Assembly (NCBI RefSeq): GCF_000422805.1 | Contig: NZ_KE383923.1 | Coordinates: 1-64,000, forward strand | Direction: 5' to 3' | Origin: Nocardioides halotolerans DSM 19273 | GTDB taxonomy: Bacteria; Actinomycetota; Actinomycetes; Propionibacteriales; Nocardioidaceae | DNA length: 64,000 bases | Shown here: positions 62,287 through 64,000 of the stretch, one piece after another | How the letters are laid out: the number at the start of each line of letters is the position of its first letter | Position numbering within the stretch: position 1 is the stretch's first letter | Notes under the pieces: generated by a model | Databases searched by the model: none | Told to the model about the DNA's origin: nothing | The model's input: the letters and a program-made list of their open reading frames with translations, nothing else | Program-made: the position numbers and the translations under genes

Positions 62287-62355
62287 GAAACTGGCGCTTC
62301 CCGGATGGAACTCCGTGCGGGCAGCGGCAGTTTCACCGGGTACCCGGTGAAACTG
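62287..62355. repeat. 69-bp palindromic element, copy B, inside the ilvBNC operon
   Basis: The hairpin arms GAAACTGGCGCT (62287-62298) and AGCGGCAGTTTC (62323-62334) flank GGATGGAACTCC. The perfect 28-bp palindrome occupies 62328-62355 and ends one base after the ilvN stop codon. Relative to copy A the order is reversed while the inner loop has the same orientation, so the loop is inverted with respect to the arms. It may affect ilvC read-through or mRNA processing. Confidence 0.85.
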
Positions 62356-62356
62356 C

Positions 62357-62896
62357 CTACCCGACCGCCGGCGGGGTCGGTACGGCGACCGGGCGCAGCG
62401 AGCGCTCGGAGATCGAGCGGGAGCCGCGGCCGATCGCGACCATCCCGGACTGGACGAGCTCACGGATGCCGTAGGGCTCGAGGATCCGGAGCACGTCGGC
62501 GATCTTGGCGGCGTTGCCGATCACCTGGATGGTGACCGCGTCGGTGGCGACGTCGACGACGTTGGCCCGGAACAGCTGGACCACGTCGAGGATCTGGCCG
62601 CGGGTCTCGGCGGTGGCAGCGACCTTGACCAGCACCAGCTCGCGGTGCACCGACGCCTCGTGGTCGAGCTCGACGATCTTGATGACCTCGACCAGCTTGT
62701 TGAGCTGCTTGGTGACCTGCTCGAGCGGCGAGTCCTCGACGTTGACCACGATCGTCATCCGCGAGATCTCGGTGTGCTCGGTCGGGCCGACCGCGAGCGA
62801 CTCGATGTTGAAGCCCCGCCGGCTGAAGAGCCCTGCGATGCGCGCGAGGACACCGGGCTGGTTCTCGACCAGGACTGACAGCGTGTGGATGCTCAC
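62357..62896 (-). CDS. ilvN: Acetolactate synthase small (regulatory) subunit
   Basis: The 179-residue protein has an N-terminal ACT domain ([36 protein letters not shown]) that binds valine or isoleucine for feedback inhibition, and a C-terminal ALS_ss domain ([20 protein letters not shown]). GTG start overlaps the ilvB stop as GTGA. It associates with IlvB, stabilising and activating it. Confidence 0.97.
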   Translation of the reverse strand: MSIHTLSVLVENQPGVLARIAGLFSRRGFNIESLAVGPTEHTEISRMTIVVNVEDSPLEQVTKQLNKLVEVIKIVELDHEASVHRELVLVKVAATAETRGQILDVVQLFRANVVDVATDAVTIQVIGNAAKIADVLRILEPYGIRELVQSGMVAIGRGSRSISERSLRPVAVPTPPAVG

Positions 62897-64000
62897 AGGT
62901 CGTCCTCGTCGAACTGGGGGGCGAGGTCGCGGGCGTACTTGATCTCGTCGTTGCTGGTGCCGGCGGCGACCATCGGCCAGACCATCGCGTCGCGGTGGAC
63001 CCGGAAGTCGACCACGACCGGAACGTCGTTGATCTCCATGGCCTTGGTGATCGTCGCGTCGACGTCGTCGGGGCTGTCGCACGCGAGCCCGACGCAGCCG
63101 TAGGCGTCGGCGAGCTTGACGAAGTCGGGGATCCGCTTGGAGTGCAGGTCGGTGTTGGAGTAGCGCTGGTTGTAGAACAGCGTCTGCCACTGCCGCACCA
63201 TGCCGAGCGACTCGTTGTTGATCACCGCGACCTTGATCGGGATGTTGTTGATCGCGCAGGTGGCGAGCTCCTGGTTGGTCATCTGGAAGCAGCCGTCGCC
63301 GTCGATCGCCCAGACCACCTCACCGGGGCAGCCGACCTGCGCGCCCATGGCCGCCGGCACCGCGAAGCCCATGGTGCCGAGGCCGCCGGAGTTGATCCAC
63401 TTGCGCGGCTGCTCGTAGCCGACGTAGTGCGCGGCCCACATCTGGTGCTGGCCGACGCCCGAGGTGTAGATCGCGTCGGGGCCGGCGATGGCGCCGAGGC
63501 GCTCGATGACGTACTGCGGCGCCAGCGAGCCGTCGGGCTTGTCGTAGCCGAGCGGGTAGGTGTCGCGGACGCCCTCGAGGAACCTCACCCACCCCTCGTA
63601 GTCGCCGGTGCGACCCTGCTCGGCGTCGCTCCTGAGCGCCACCAGCAGGTCGACGAGCACCTCGCGGACGTCGCCGACGATCGGCACGTCCGCGTGCCGG
63701 TTCTTGCCGATCTCGGCCGGGTCGATGTCGGCGTGGATCACCTTGGCGCCGGGCGCGAACGAGTCGAGGTTGCCGGTGACCCGGTCGTCGAAACGGGCGC
63801 CGAGGCTGATGATCAGGTCGCTCTTCTGCAACGCCGCCACCGCGGCGACGGTGCCGTGCATGCCGGGCATGCCGAGGTGCTGCGGGTGGCTGTCGGGGAA
63901 GGCGCCGCGGGCCATCAGCGTGGTGACGACCGGCATGCCGGTCAGCTCGGCGAGCTCACGCAACTCCTTCGACGCGGCGGCGCGGACCGCGCCGCCGCCG
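62893..64000 (-). CDS. ilvB: Acetolactate synthase large subunit (partial at window edge)
   Basis: The frame is open to position 64000, giving about 369 C-terminal residues of a normally ~600-residue ThDP enzyme. The central and C-terminal domains are visible: [54 protein letters not shown] and the Mg/ThDP motif [15 protein letters not shown]. The N-terminal part, with the catalytic glutamate, is outside the window. It is the first visible gene of the ilvBNC operon. Confidence 0.97.
   Translation of the reverse strand, partial: GGGAVRAAASKELRELAELTGMPVVTTLMARGAFPDSHPQHLGMPGMHGTVAAVAALQKSDLIISLGARFDDRVTGNLDSFAPGAKVIHADIDPAEIGKNRHADVPIVGDVREVLVDLLVALRSDAEQGRTGDYEGWVRFLEGVRDTYPLGYDKPDGSLAPQYVIERLGAIAGPDAIYTSGVGQHQMWAAHYVGYEQPRKWINSGGLGTMGFAVPAAMGAQVGCPGEVVWAIDGDGCFQMTNQELATCAINNIPIKVAVINNESLGMVRQWQTLFYNQRYSNTDLHSKRIPDFVKLADAYGCVGLACDSPDDVDATITKAMEINDVPVVVDFRVHRDAMVWPMVAAGTSNDEIKYARDLAPQFDEDDL

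Overview
The window is high-GC actinobacterial chromosome. GTG starts, 1-8 nt gene overlaps and very high third-position GC are the rule. An F420 gene (cofC), an HU protein with a histone-H1-like lysine tail, a probable IdeR/DtxR box and the overall gene order point to Nocardioides or a close relative in the Nocardioidaceae (an inference, not a database result).

The backbone is branched-chain amino acid, serine and envelope housekeeping. From left to right it carries gpsA-plsC, cofC, hupB, leuCD with a divergent IclR regulator, tRNA-Gln/tRNA-Glu, gltX with a fumarylacetoacetase-family gene, cimA, ilvE, leuB, serA and ilvB-ilvN-ilvC. From memory this is close to the order around Rv2982c-Rv3003c in Mycobacterium tuberculosis. 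Accessory blocks sit between the backbone genes.

Region by region: 1-535 is the end of an IS3-type element followed by interspersed palindromic repeats. 536-6887 holds gpsA, plsC, cofC, hupB, leuDC and iclR. 6888-7277 is an array of four ~82-bp tandem hairpin units. 7278-9300 is alkylation repair (ogt and an Ada/AlkA fusion). 9428-15596 has an LCP protein and a sulfonate uptake/desulfonation locus (ssuD divergent from ssuA-C-B plus an aldo/keto reductase). 15749-19333 has the two tRNAs, a CPBP protease and gltX. 19386-24216 holds small envelope genes (VanY, lipoprotein, M23) and a DUF2087-pentapeptide pair. 24243-28360 is a complete bioB-A-F-D operon. 28357-33872 holds secreted and unknown proteins, a VOC protein with a MerR-VOC fusion, an amidase and an FMN reductase/TetR pair. 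33946-39420 has cimA with a leader peptide and terminator, a membrane Ser/Thr kinase, START-ArsR and an MBL-VOC fusion. 39446-45027 has ilvE, an MFS pump with TetR, leuB with a small upstream gene and a second leader, and a methyltransferase. 45130-52630 holds YczE/MocR, FKBP, GH16, serA, an ABC-F ATPase and a small conserved protein. 52668-56071 is efeUOB under an IdeR-like box. 56188-60869 has a DsbA-like protein, an ABC exporter and two secreted proteins. 60930-64000 is ilvB-ilvN-ilvC plus a 91-residue gene.

The most interesting signals are in non-coding or very short sequence. Two candidate leader-peptide attenuators precede BCAA genes: MSCCATPIWHRIIF with a terminator before cimA, and MRSVFVLIERRGEA with a hairpin before a 45-codon gene and leuB. 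Three families of structured repeats also stand out: the tandem 82-bp hairpins, a 69-bp palindromic element present twice with its loop inverted, and a GGTTTCGAGACGGT-type repeat with a compensatory base-pair change between copies.
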